This document shows positions 6,781 to 13,609 of a stretch of DNA of 19,551 nt, piece after piece. The DNA comes from Corynebacterium sp. Its GTDB lineage: Bacteria; Actinomycetota; Actinomycetes; Mycobacteriales; Mycobacteriaceae. The stretch is from contig NZ_JALAGU010000040.1 in the NCBI RefSeq assembly GCF_022712275.1, positions 1 through 19,551 on the forward strand. Direction: 5' to 3'. Position 1 is the stretch's first letter. Each line of letters opens with the position of its first letter. Under the pieces are notes generated by a model. That model worked only from the letters and a program-made list of their open reading frames with translations, was not told where the DNA came from and did no database searches. A program made the position numbers and the translations under genes.

Positions 6781-6787
6781 TAGATCT
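6773..6787. repeat. 15-bp palindrome at the coaA/uppS convergent junction
   Basis: AGATCTA-G-TAGATCT is perfectly symmetrical and spans the coaA stop codon. The loop is too short for an ideal hairpin. It is the only sequence between the two convergent genes that could act in termination. Confidence 0.5.
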
Positions 6788-6792
6788 AGAAC

Positions 6793-7548
6793 CTACTTCC
6801 CGAAGCGTCGCTGCCGCGTGGAGAAGTCACGCAGCGCCCGGAGGAAGTCCATGCGCCGGAACGCCGGCCAGTAGGTCTCGGTGAACCAGATCTCCGAGTA
6901 CGCCGACTGCCACAGCAGGAAGCCCGACAGCCGCTGCTCCCCTGACGTCCGGATCACCAGGTCGGGGTCGGCCTGGCCCGAGGTGTAGAGATGCTCGGTG
7001 AGCGAGTCGACCGTGATCCGTTCCGGGATCTCCGCCGCGGGGACGCCCTGCCCGGCAAGGTCGGCGATGAGCTCGCGGACGGCGTCCACCACCTCCTGGC
7101 GTCCGCCGTACCCGACGGCGATGTTGACGCGCACGCCCTTGTTGTCACGGGTGCGTTCCTCGGCTTCGGAGAGCCGGTCACAGAGTTCCTGCGGCAGCAG
7201 CTCGGCACGTCCGATCACCCGGAGGCGGAAGTCGCCCTTCGCTGAGGCGATCTCGTCGGAGACATCCCCGATGATCTCCATGAGCAGTTCCAGCTCGTCG
7301 GCACCACGGCCGAGGTTCTCCGTGCTCAGCAGGTACACGGTGACCGTGTCGATCCCCTGCTCCTCGCACCAGCCGACGACCTCGACGATCTTCTTCGCCC
7401 CGACCCGGTGGCCGTGGGTGACGTCGGTGAAGCCGTTCTCCCGGGCCCAACGACGGTTGCCGTCACACATGATGGCGACATGGGACGGCCGCGGACGACC
7501 CTTCATGAAGCGGATCAGCCGCTGCTCGTAGAGCCGGTGGAGGATCAA
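6793..7548 (-). CDS. Short-chain cis-prenyltransferase (Z-FPP synthase-like, Rv1086-type)
   Basis: The product is 251 aa. It is a UppS-fold enzyme that adds isopentenyl diphosphate in cis configuration to an allylic primer. The diphosphate-binding box is IMCDGNRRW (26-34) with catalytic Asp29. Further landmarks are VYLLSTENL (71-79) and DLVIRTSGEQRLSGFLLWQ (191-209). The RTSGEQRLSGF form, LHRLYEQRL at the N-terminus and position near mca match M. tuberculosis Rv1086, which makes omega,E,Z-farnesyl diphosphate for decaprenyl phosphate. Long-chain UppS usually reads RPSGE-RLSNF. The start is a TTG overlapping the upstream stop (TTGA), implying translational coupling. An ATG at 7506 would delete the conserved N-terminal segment. 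Product chain length is inferred from similarity. Confidence 0.9.
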   Translation of the reverse strand: MILHRLYEQRLIRFMKGRPRPSHVAIMCDGNRRWARENGFTDVTHGHRVGAKKIVEVVGWCEEQGIDTVTVYLLSTENLGRGADELELLMEIIGDVSDEIASAKGDFRLRVIGRAELLPQELCDRLSEAEERTRDNKGVRVNIAVGYGGRQEVVDAVRELIADLAGQGVPAAEIPERITVDSLTEHLYTSGQADPDLVIRTSGEQRLSGFLLWQSAYSEIWFTETYWPAFRRMDFLRALRDFSTRQRRFGK

Positions 7549-7949
7549 GGACGGCCACCCCTGGTGATGTCGTCGGAGTCCGGGTTGTCACCGTCACCGT
7601 ACTGCGCGGCGAGTTCCTCCGGTTCCTCCAGTGGCCAGGCCTGGGCATCGACCTCGTCATCGTTGAGTCCCTGGTCGGCGGCCATGGCCGCGTCGACGGC
7701 CTCGATGTCGAAGGGGTCCATGTCATGCTTGTCGGCGTACTCGCGACGCCGGGTCATGGCCTTCATCCGGCGGTTGAACAGCACGCCGATGGTGAGGATC
7801 GCCGCCAGCAGTGCCACGATCACCAGCAGACCGACCGGGGACGCCTTGCCGAAGTCCGGCCCCTCGGGTCCGGTCTTCTCCGCCTGGGCGAGGACGGTGT
7901 AGCCGAGTGACTCGGCCTGGGCGGTGACGGGGTGAAGATCCTGCAACAT
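7545..7949 (-). CDS. Small single-pass membrane protein (Rv1083-like)
   Basis: The product is 134 aa of unknown function. Residues about 38-58 (VGLLVIVALLAAILTIGVLF) form one hydrophobic helix, followed by a strongly basic patch (NRRMKAMTRRR) and then a long acidic tail (VDAAMAADQ, EEPEELAAQYGDGDNPDSDD). This topology suggests a periplasmic N-terminus and a cytoplasmic acidic tail. It lies between mca and the prenyltransferase, as does Rv1083 in M. tuberculosis, so membership of one transcription unit is likely. Its stop overlaps the TTG start of the next gene. The ATG at 7949 has a -10 hexamer 7 nt upstream as well as a GGAG at a short spacing; an internal promoter with a leaderless mRNA is possible. 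Confidence 0.85.
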   Translation of the reverse strand: MLQDLHPVTAQAESLGYTVLAQAEKTGPEGPDFGKASPVGLLVIVALLAAILTIGVLFNRRMKAMTRRREYADKHDMDPFDIEAVDAAMAADQGLNDDEVDAQAWPLEEPEELAAQYGDGDNPDSDDITRGGRP

Positions 7950-7956
7950 GTGCTCC

Positions 7957-7962
7957 AGAGTA
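7957..7962 (-). promoter_or_regulatory. -10 element (TACTCT) upstream of the small membrane protein gene
   Basis: TACTCT on the minus strand is 7 nt from the ATG at 7949, in the gap after mca. It would be an internal promoter separating the small protein and prenyltransferase genes from mca. Confidence 0.4.
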
Positions 7963-7982
7963 TCGGAGGGAACGGGCCTGCC

Positions 7983-8882
7983 CTAGTCGGGCACAACTCC
8001 TGCGAAGAGGTCGTCCTCGGGGACGGGTGCCGGGACGCGGGACGCGGCGAGTTCGAATTCCTCGGTCGGCCAGACCTGCTCCTGCAGTTCCGTCGGCACG
8101 GCGAAGAACGGCCCCTCGGGGTCGATCTGGGTGGCGTGGGCACGCAGGGCTGCGTCCCGCCGGACGAACCAGGGGGCGCAGGCGACCTGTGTGGTCACCC
8201 GCGGCATGATGTCGGGGACGTCGTTCCAGCGTTCCAGGGCACTTGCCGCGGTGAGATGACCGGCCTCCTCCTCAGCCTGGGCGAGCAGTTCGAAACGACG
8301 CCGGATGAACCCGTGGGTGTAGTACATCTTCTGCACCGTCCACGGCTCACCGAGATCGGGTCGGTAGTCGGGGTCACCGGAACGCTCCCAGGCCCGGACA
8401 CTTACCGCATGGGTCTTGATGTGGTCCGGATGGGGGTACCCGCCGTTCTCGTCGTAGGTGATGATCACGTGCGGCCGGAACTCGCGGAAGACCTTCACCA
8501 TCCTGGCGGTGGCTTCCTCGGTGTCCGCCAGGGCGAAGCATCCCTCGGGCAGCGGGGGCAGTGGGTCACCCTCCGGAAGGCCGGAGTCGATGTACCCGAG
8601 CCACTCCTGCTCCACTCCGAGAATCTCGGCGGCGCGCGCCATCTCCTCGATGCGGATCTCGTGCATGTGCTCGACCACTCCGGGCCGGTCCATGGCCGGG
8701 TTGAGGATGCTGCCACGCTCTCCACCGGTACAGGTCAGCACCTTCACCGTCACGCCCTCGTCGGCGTACCGGGCCATCGTCGCCGCCCCCTTGCTCGATT
8801 CGTCATCGGGGTGCGCGTGGACGGCAAGCAGGCGGAGACCCGCACGGCCTGCCGCGGAGACGTTGAATGACATAACAGCCAT
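7983..8882 (-). CDS. mca: Mycothiol S-conjugate amidase
   Basis: This 299-aa zinc amidase cleaves mycothiol S-conjugates to a mercapturic acid and GlcN-Ins, a detoxification step specific to mycothiol-producing actinobacteria. The LmbE/MshB-fold zinc site is visible: VHAHPDDES (21-29) supplies His24 and Asp27, and YPHPDH (150-154) supplies His154. TGGERGSILNP (52-62) is also typical. Length and the WERSGDPDYRPDLGEPW and TTQVACAPWF segments fit Mca better than MshB, the related deacetylase. The first ATG (8882) has GTGAGG about 10 nt upstream; a second ATG three codons later (8873) is possible. Both lie within an inverted repeat. It is the first gene of the minus-strand unit and is divergent from the DUF4307 gene. 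Confidence 0.94.
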   Translation of the reverse strand: MAVMSFNVSAAGRAGLRLLAVHAHPDDESSKGAATMARYADEGVTVKVLTCTGGERGSILNPAMDRPGVVEHMHEIRIEEMARAAEILGVEQEWLGYIDSGLPEGDPLPPLPEGCFALADTEEATARMVKVFREFRPHVIITYDENGGYPHPDHIKTHAVSVRAWERSGDPDYRPDLGEPWTVQKMYYTHGFIRRRFELLAQAEEEAGHLTAASALERWNDVPDIMPRVTTQVACAPWFVRRDAALRAHATQIDPEGPFFAVPTELQEQVWPTEEFELAASRVPAPVPEDDLFAGVVPD

Positions 8883-8887
8883 TCAAC
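8862..8887. repeat. 8-bp inverted repeat around the mca start codons
   Basis: GTTGAATG (8862-8869) and CATTCAAC (8880-8887) are exact complements separated by 10 nt. On the mca mRNA one arm contains the first ATG and the loop contains the second. It could be an operator or a translational hairpin. Confidence 0.55.
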
Positions 8888-8945
8888 AACGCCTCACCCG
8901 TGGCGTCCAACTACCGGCAATTCCCGCTCCCCGGACATCGGGACC

Positions 8946-8951
8946 TAGGAT
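8946..8951 (+). promoter_or_regulatory. -10 element (TAGGAT) for the DUF4307 gene
   Basis: TAGGAT ends 7 nt before the ATG at 8959. It rules in the downstream ATG and rules out the overlapping ATG at 8950, which lies inside the -10. Confidence 0.55.
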
Positions 8952-8958
8952 GGACGCC

Positions 8959-9399
8959 ATGAGTCCCCAGAACAAGGCGTCCTACGGCGCCAGTGACCAG
9001 AACGCCCGCGGAGTCAGCGGAAAGTTCCTCGTCATCGGCATCGTCGGCGTCCTGATCGTCGCCGGCGTCTTCATCTGGTCCCAGTGGCGCAACAGTTCCG
9101 ACGCCGACGTCACCGCCTCCGTCGCCGGATTCTCGGACAACGAAGATGACTCAATCATGATGAACCTCGACGTCACCCGGGACGACACCTCCAAGCCCGC
9201 CTACTGCATCGTCACCGCGATGAACTTCGACAAGGCAGAGGTGGGACGCCGTGAGGCCGTCGTCGCCGCCGGCGGCAACGAGAACACCCGGCTGCAGATC
9301 AAGGTCCCGACCCGCGAGCAGGCCGTCGCCACCGACGTCTACGGCTGCTCTTCGGTGTTCCCCTCCTATCTCGACGACAGCACCACCACCGAGGACTGA
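8959..9399 (+). CDS. DUF4307 family membrane-anchored protein (Rv1081c-like)
   Basis: The product is 146 aa. A polar N-terminus of about 20 residues is followed by one membrane helix (KFLVIGIVGVLIVAGVFIW, 22-40) and a soluble domain of about 100 residues, presumably outside the cytoplasm. Two cysteines (AYCIV and YGCSS) could pair. The C-terminus is acidic and threonine-rich. Position between mca and greA matches Rv1081c in M. tuberculosis. Function is unknown. An extended frame goes back to 8458 but overlaps mca antisense and is not coding. The start is set by the leaderless-type -10 at 8946. Confidence 0.88.
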   Translation: MSPQNKASYGASDQNARGVSGKFLVIGIVGVLIVAGVFIWSQWRNSSDADVTASVAGFSDNEDDSIMMNLDVTRDDTSKPAYCIVTAMNFDKAEVGRREAVVAAGGNENTRLQIKVPTREQAVATDVYGCSSVFPSYLDDSTTTED

Positions 9400-9403
9400 C
9401 CGG

Positions 9404-9436
9404 GCACTGACGCAGCACTGACGCAGCACTGACGCA
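9404..9436. repeat. Three perfect tandem copies of an 11-bp unit
   Basis: GCACTGACGCA occurs three times head to tail (9404-9414, 9415-9425, 9426-9436), beginning 4 bp after the DUF4307 stop and ending 31 bp before the greA -10. The 11-bp period puts the copies on nearly the same face of the helix. It may be a regulator-binding array for greA or simply a variable-number repeat. Confidence 0.9.
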
Positions 9437-9467
9437 GGCCAGACCGGGGTGGGGGCCGGCCCGGTGC

Positions 9468-9473
9468 TAGACT
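9468..9473 (+). promoter_or_regulatory. Extended -10 promoter of greA
   Basis: TGC-TAGACT is an extended -10 (TGnTANNNT). No -35 is recognisable upstream. Transcription would start near 9480, giving a leader of about 63 nt. Confidence 0.55.
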
Positions 9474-9486
9474 GTGCGGCGAACAA

Positions 9487-9510
9487 GACGTGGCAGTTCC
9501 CTGCCACGTC
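9487..9510 (+). promoter_or_regulatory. Perfect hairpin in the greA leader
   Basis: GACGTGGCAG (9487-9496) and CTGCCACGTC (9501-9510) form a 10-bp perfect stem with loop TTCC. It begins about 7 nt after the predicted transcription start and ends 14 nt before the SD. No U-tract follows, so an mRNA-stabilising or pausing element is more likely than an intrinsic terminator. Confidence 0.75.
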
Positions 9511-9542
9511 AAAGGTCTACCCGCAGGAGGACTCGACCGGAC

Positions 9543-10064
9543 ATGGCCGACAATCAGACGACCTGGCTGACCCAGGAATCCTACGACCGGCTCAACGACG
9601 AGCTGGCCGCCCTCAAGGGCAACCGTCCCGCGCTCGCCGCCGAGATCAACGAGCGTCGTGAAGAGGGCGACCTCAAGGAGAACGGTGGCTACCACGCCGC
9701 CCGCGAGCAGCAGGGCCAGGAGGAGGCCCGCATCGTCTACCTTGAGGAACTCCTCGACAACGCCACCATCGGTGAGGCCCCGGCGGAGTCCGGCGTCGCT
9801 CTCGTCGGTTCCGTGGTCCACGTCTACTACGACGGCGACGAGGACGACAAGGAGACCTTCCTCATCGGAACCCGTGGTCTCGAATCCTCCAACCCCGATC
9901 TGGAGACCTACTCCACCGACGCCCCGCTGGGCGCCGCCCTCGTCGGAGCCAAGGAGGGCGAGACCCGCGAGTACGCCGCCCCCAACGGCAGCAAGATCTC
10001 CGTCACCCTCGTGACCGCGGAACCATACGACCCGGACCGCGACATCCCGCGCGCCGAGCAGTAG
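9543..10064 (+). CDS. greA: Transcription elongation factor GreA
   Basis: The product is 173 aa. GreA binds the secondary channel of RNA polymerase and stimulates cleavage of backtracked RNA. Residues about 7-80 form the coiled coil: WLTQESYDRLNDELAALKGN, then ERREEGDLKENGGYHAAREQ, with the acidic tip residues in EEGDLKEN. The C-terminal FKBP-like domain includes ALVGSVVHVYY and DAPLGAALVGAKEGE. This is slightly longer than the E. coli protein and close to mycobacterial GreA. The ATG follows AGGAGG (9525-9530) at a rather long spacing of 12 nt. A long frame beginning at 9474 is excluded because it would start within the promoter/leader. It ends in a strong bidirectional terminator. Confidence 0.96.
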   Translation: MADNQTTWLTQESYDRLNDELAALKGNRPALAAEINERREEGDLKENGGYHAAREQQGQEEARIVYLEELLDNATIGEAPAESGVALVGSVVHVYYDGDEDDKETFLIGTRGLESSNPDLETYSTDAPLGAALVGAKEGETREYAAPNGSKISVTLVTAEPYDPDRDIPRAEQ

Positions 10065-10095
10065 GCAGCCAGGCGGTACAGTCGCCACACACGAC

Positions 10096-10132
10096 AGAGC
10101 CCCGTCCGGAACCAGGTTCCGGACGGGGCTCT
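10096..10132. terminator. Bidirectional terminator between greA and the Bax1-I-like gene
   Basis: AGAGCCCCGTCCGGAACC (10096-10113) is the exact complement of 10115-10132, around a single central A. In RNA the apical pairs would open to form the loop. CTCTGTG follows on the plus strand. The convergent gene begins its stop codon 17 bp further on. Confidence 0.85.
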
Positions 10133-10149
10133 CTGTGCGGTTACAGCTG

Positions 10150-11034
10150 TCAGTCGTTGTTGAGGTACGACAGCAGGCGGAGGATCTCGGTGTACAGCCA
10201 GACCAGGGTGACCGCCAGGCCGAGGGCGACGCCCCAGGCCATCTTGGACGGTGCACCGGCGCGGATCAGCTGGTCTGCCTGATCGAAGTCCACCAGGAAG
10301 CTCATGGCGGCTAGACCGATGCAGACCAGGGAGAAGATGATGGCGATGGTGCCACCGTCGCGCAGCGGGCTCGCCTCACCGGTGAACAGCACCATCAGCA
10401 GGTTACCGAGGGCCAGGACGCAGACGCCGATGAGGGCGCTGATCAGGATCTTGGTGAACTTCGGGGTGACACGGATCGCCCCGGTCTTGTAGACCACCAG
10501 CATGCCGGCGAAGACGCCGACCGTGCCGAGGATCGCCTGGAAGATGATCGCGCCGCCGTCACCGCCGCCGACGGTGATTCTGTCGGCGAAGATCCAGGTG
10601 AACCCACCGACGAACAGTCCTTCAAAGGCCGCGTAGGTCAGCGTGACTGCCGCAGAACCGTACTTCTTGCCGAAGGAGGAGACCAGGACGGCGATGAAAC
10701 CGCCGATGGCACCGACGAAGGTCAGCCCCATGGCCAGGCCGGGGTTGCTGTTTCCGACGATGAAGTTGACGATGGCGAAGACGACGATGACACCAAGTGT
10801 CATGGCGGTCTTGGTGACGACGTCATCGACGGTCATCGGCCGGTCGGCGTCCTTCACCGGGACGCCGTAGTTCGGGGACTGCTGGTACCCGGGCTGGGCG
10901 GCGTAGGGGTTCTGGGCGTAACCCGGCTGGGAGTATCCCCCCTGGGCACCGCCCTGATAGGCCATGGCCTGGGCCCGCTGGGACTCGGCTGTGGCCTTGG
11001 TCAGCGAACTCATGTACGGGTTCGAGCTTTTCAC
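10150..11034 (-). CDS. Bax inhibitor-1/YccA family membrane protein
   Basis: The product is 294 aa. An N-terminal cytoplasmic segment of about 80 residues is rich in Y, G, Q and P (GGYSQPGYAQNPYAAQPGY), followed by about seven hydrophobic helices beginning at TAMTLGVIVVFAIVNFIVG and ending with ALGLAVTLVWLYTEILRLL. The pattern and the KSSNPYMSSLTK opening match the actinobacterial Bax1-I-like family. Relatives elsewhere are calcium-leak or stress-related channels; the role here is unknown. The frame is open to 11097, but the GTG at 11034 (VKSSNP) has AGAAAGG 9 nt upstream (11044-11050) and matches the family start. A -10 (TAGTAT) lies at 11130-11125. Confidence 0.9.
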   Translation of the reverse strand: MKSSNPYMSSLTKATAESQRAQAMAYQGGAQGGYSQPGYAQNPYAAQPGYQQSPNYGVPVKDADRPMTVDDVVTKTAMTLGVIVVFAIVNFIVGNSNPGLAMGLTFVGAIGGFIAVLVSSFGKKYGSAAVTLTYAAFEGLFVGGFTWIFADRITVGGGDGGAIIFQAILGTVGVFAGMLVVYKTGAIRVTPKFTKILISALIGVCVLALGNLLMVLFTGEASPLRDGGTIAIIFSLVCIGLAAMSFLVDFDQADQLIRAGAPSKMAWGVALGLAVTLVWLYTEILRLLSYLNND

Positions 11035-11124
11035 TGTCTGGGACCTTTCTGGGGACGCCGTGGGCGTCACGCGGGTGTGTGACCCCGGGGGACGCACGGT
11101 GAACGCGGTTATCTCGTGGTTCTC

Positions 11125-11130
11125 ATACTA
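11125..11130 (-). promoter_or_regulatory. -10 element (TAGTAT) for the Bax1-I-like gene
   Basis: TAGTAT on the minus strand would start transcription near 11118, giving a leader of about 84 nt that contains the SD. It lies in the 196-bp region shared with the divergent aldehyde dehydrogenase. Confidence 0.4.
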
Positions 11131-11216
11131 ACAACGGACGACCCGCCCGCTGTGTTCCCGGGGAGGCTTCTGTAGTCCGGATTCCGATTCCCCGCACGCG
11201 TCGCCGGATCGTCGGA

Positions 11217-11222
11217 TAGTGT
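11217..11222 (+). promoter_or_regulatory. -10 element (TAGTGT) for the aldehyde dehydrogenase gene
   Basis: TAGTGT ends 8 nt before the ATG at 11231 and there is no SD between. The upstream GTG at 11219 lies inside the hexamer and is unlikely as a start. Confidence 0.5.
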
Positions 11223-11230
11223 TTGCCAAC

Positions 11231-12814
11231 ATGACTATCAAGCGACTTCCCTACGGCGCACTCCCTGACGACTTCGCCACGGAACTGCGCGGACTCACCG
11301 TCAATGCCGTCACCGGAAATCTTGACTCCGGCGACCGAATCGAGATTGAGGGCCCGTTCACCGGAGAGACCATCGGCTGGGTAGGCCGAGGCACCGAGGA
11401 CGAGGTCACCGAGGCCTTCACCCGCGCCCGCGCGGCCCAGAAGATCTGGGCGAAGACCTCCTACAAGGAGCGCGGGAAGATCCTGCTGCGCTTCCACGAC
11501 CTGGTGGTCAAGCACCGCGAGCTCATCATGGACCTCGTGCAGCTGGAGACCGGCAAGAGCCGCGACTCGGCGTACGAGGAGGTCCTCCACACCGCCATCA
11601 CCGCCCGTTACTACGGAAACCACGTCGGTGCGATCCTCAAGCCGAAGCACCACACCGGCGTCATCCCGGTGCTCACCAAGTCCACCGAGCACCACCTCCC
11701 GAAGGGCGTCATCGGCCAGATCGCCCCGTGGAACTACCCGCTGACCCTGGGGATCTCCGACTCCCTGCCCGGTATCGCCGCCGGCAACGCCCTGGTCGCC
11801 AAGCCGGACTCCTCCACCCCCTTCACCTCCCTGCTGGCCTTCAAGCTGCTCTTCGAGGCCGGAATGCCGCGCAACGTCGTCCAGCTCGTCACCGGCCCGG
11901 GCCGCGTGGTCGGCAACGCCATCGCCGAGACCTGTGACTACCTCATGTTCACCGGCTCCACCGCCACCGGCAAGACCCTCGGCGAGATCGCCGGTCGCCG
12001 TCTCATCGGCTTCTCCGCGGAGCTCGGCGGCAAGAACCCGCTGATCGTCACCGAGAACGCCGACGTGGACAAGATCGTCGACGGGGTCGTCACCGGCTGC
12101 TTCGCGAACTCCGGCCAGCTCTGCGTCTCCATCGAGCGGATCTACGCCCACGAGAACGTCTACGACGAGTTCGTCGAGAAGTTCGGCAAGGCCACCTCCG
12201 ATCTGAAGCTCGGCGCAGGCTTCGACTGGAGTGCCGGGATGGGTTCACTGGCCGGTGCCTCCCAGGTCGCGACCGTCGAGAAGTACGTCGACGACGCGAA
12301 GGACAAGGGGGCCAAGGTCGTCACCGGTGGCAGGGCACGCCCGGACCTGGGCCCCTACTTCTACGAGCCCACCGTGTTCACCGATGTCTCCGACGAGGTC
12401 CTGCTCAAGCGCGAGGAGGTCTTCGGCCCGGTCGTCTACGTCGAGAAGGTCGGCTCCCACGCCGAAGCCGTCGAGAAGGCCAATGACACCGCCTACGGTC
12501 TCAACTCCTCGGTCTGGGGGCCGTCGAAGGAGGCCAACGAGGTCGCCGCACAGATCTACTCCGGCACGGTCGGCGTCAACGACGGGTACGCCGCCGCCTT
12601 CGCCTCCGTCGACAACGAGATGGGTGGCACGCAGGAGTCCGGCCAGGGCCGTCGCCAGGGGCACTACGGCATGCTGAAGTACACCGAGTCCCAGAACATC
12701 ACCGAGCAGCGGCTCATCCCGATCCGCGGCCCGAAGTTCCTCTCGGCCAAGCCCTACGCCGCCGTGATGTCCCTGCTTCTTGTGGTGGGCAAGAAGACGA
12801 AGATCCTGCGCTAG
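11231..12814 (+). CDS. gabD2: Succinate-semialdehyde dehydrogenase, GabD2-like
   Basis: The product is 527 aa. It would oxidise succinate semialdehyde to succinate, in GABA breakdown or a TCA-cycle bypass. The aldehyde dehydrogenase catalytic set is complete: Asn168 (APWNYP), Glu264 (FSAELGGKNP) and Cys298 (NSGQLCVSIER). KPDSSTP (191-197) has serine at the position that often favours NADP+. Segments such as CDYLMFTGSTATG and AELGGKNPLIV closely resemble M. tuberculosis Rv1731 (GabD2) as I recall it. The C-terminus has an extra hydrophobic stretch (AAVMSLLLVVG) that may touch the membrane. It appears monocistronic. No GABA transaminase gene is visible nearby, so the physiological substrate is inferred. 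Confidence 0.9.
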   Translation: MTIKRLPYGALPDDFATELRGLTVNAVTGNLDSGDRIEIEGPFTGETIGWVGRGTEDEVTEAFTRARAAQKIWAKTSYKERGKILLRFHDLVVKHRELIMDLVQLETGKSRDSAYEEVLHTAITARYYGNHVGAILKPKHHTGVIPVLTKSTEHHLPKGVIGQIAPWNYPLTLGISDSLPGIAAGNALVAKPDSSTPFTSLLAFKLLFEAGMPRNVVQLVTGPGRVVGNAIAETCDYLMFTGSTATGKTLGEIAGRRLIGFSAELGGKNPLIVTENADVDKIVDGVVTGCFANSGQLCVSIERIYAHENVYDEFVEKFGKATSDLKLGAGFDWSAGMGSLAGASQVATVEKYVDDAKDKGAKVVTGGRARPDLGPYFYEPTVFTDVSDEVLLKREEVFGPVVYVEKVGSHAEAVEKANDTAYGLNSSVWGPSKEANEVAAQIYSGTVGVNDGYAAAFASVDNEMGGTQESGQGRRQGHYGMLKYTESQNITEQRLIPIRGPKFLSAKPYAAVMSLLLVVGKKTKILR

Positions 12815-12833
12815 GTTCTTCCGGTCCGGCAGG

Positions 12834-12839
12834 TAGGCT
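12834..12839 (+). promoter_or_regulatory. -10 element (TAGGCT) for the methyltransferase gene
   Basis: TAGGCT ends 8 nt before the ATG at 12848. The GGAG at 12842-12845 is too close to the ATG to serve as a normal SD, so a leaderless mRNA is predicted. Confidence 0.5.
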
Positions 12840-12847
12840 CCGGAGTC

Positions 12848-13603
12848 ATGGACAGGGAGCTGGGGGCCGTGCAACGTCGGCACTGGGACGCCGACGCCGC
12901 GCGGTACCACGAGGACCACGCCGACTACCTGGACACCTTCTACTGGTGTCCGGAGCGGCTCACCGAGACAGAGGCCCGGTTCCTGGGGGATCCGGTGGAC
13001 CTGGCGGGACGCACCGTCGTCGAGGTCGGCTGCGGTTCCGCCCCGTGTGCCGCCTGGCTCGCCCGCCGTACCTCGGCGCACGTGGTGGGCTTCGATATCT
13101 CGCACGGCATGCTCACCCGTGCCCCGCAGGTCGACGGGCTGCACCTGCTCCAGGCGGACGCCGCATCCCTCCCCTTCGCCGAGGACGCCGCCGACGTGGT
13201 CTTCTCGTCCTTCGGCGGCTACCCCTTCCTCTCCGACCTGGACGCCGCGATGGCGGAGGTAGCCCGGGTGCTGCGGCCGGGCGGTCGGGGCGTCATCGCG
13301 GTGAACCATCCCGGCGCATGGATCTTCCCCGATGACCCGGACGAACTGACGGCGGCCATCCCCTACTTCCAGGACGCCTACCTGGAGTGGGAGCGTGACG
13401 ACCCGGCAGATTCGGGCGCGCTGCGTTACGCCGAGTTCCACCACACCATGGGCGACTGGGTGAGGGCCTTCGCCACCGCCGGCCTGCGGTTGGTCGATCT
13501 GGTCGAGCCGGAGTGGCGGGAGGGGACGCCGACCTGGGGCCAGTGGTCGGCGGTGCGAGGCGAGATCTTCCCCGGTACCGCGATCTTCGTACTGGAGAAC
13601 TGA
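12848..13603 (+). CDS. Class I SAM-dependent methyltransferase
   Basis: The product is 251 aa. SAM-binding motif I is VVEVGCGSAPCAAWLA (57-72), followed by Asp83 (VGFDIS), which contacts the ribose. ADAASLPF (103-110) and VLRPGGRGVIAVNHPG (141-156) are the later Methyltransf_11-type motifs. The N-terminal segment before the Rossmann fold (RRHWDADAARYHEDHADYL) is like that of small-molecule and quinone methyltransferases. The acceptor substrate cannot be told. It converges on the SDR gene with 6 bp between stops and no terminator. The upstream aldehyde dehydrogenase ends 33 bp away, so read-through is possible despite the separate -10. Confidence 0.88.
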   Translation: MDRELGAVQRRHWDADAARYHEDHADYLDTFYWCPERLTETEARFLGDPVDLAGRTVVEVGCGSAPCAAWLARRTSAHVVGFDISHGMLTRAPQVDGLHLLQADAASLPFAEDAADVVFSSFGGYPFLSDLDAAMAEVARVLRPGGRGVIAVNHPGAWIFPDDPDELTAAIPYFQDAYLEWERDDPADSGALRYAEFHHTMGDWVRAFATAGLRLVDLVEPEWREGTPTWGQWSAVRGEIFPGTAIFVLEN

Positions 13604-13609
13604 CTGTGA

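Noticed and set aside
12245..13444. 399-aa minus-strand frame
   Set aside because: Spans the end of the aldehyde dehydrogenase and the methyltransferase in antisense; no domain.
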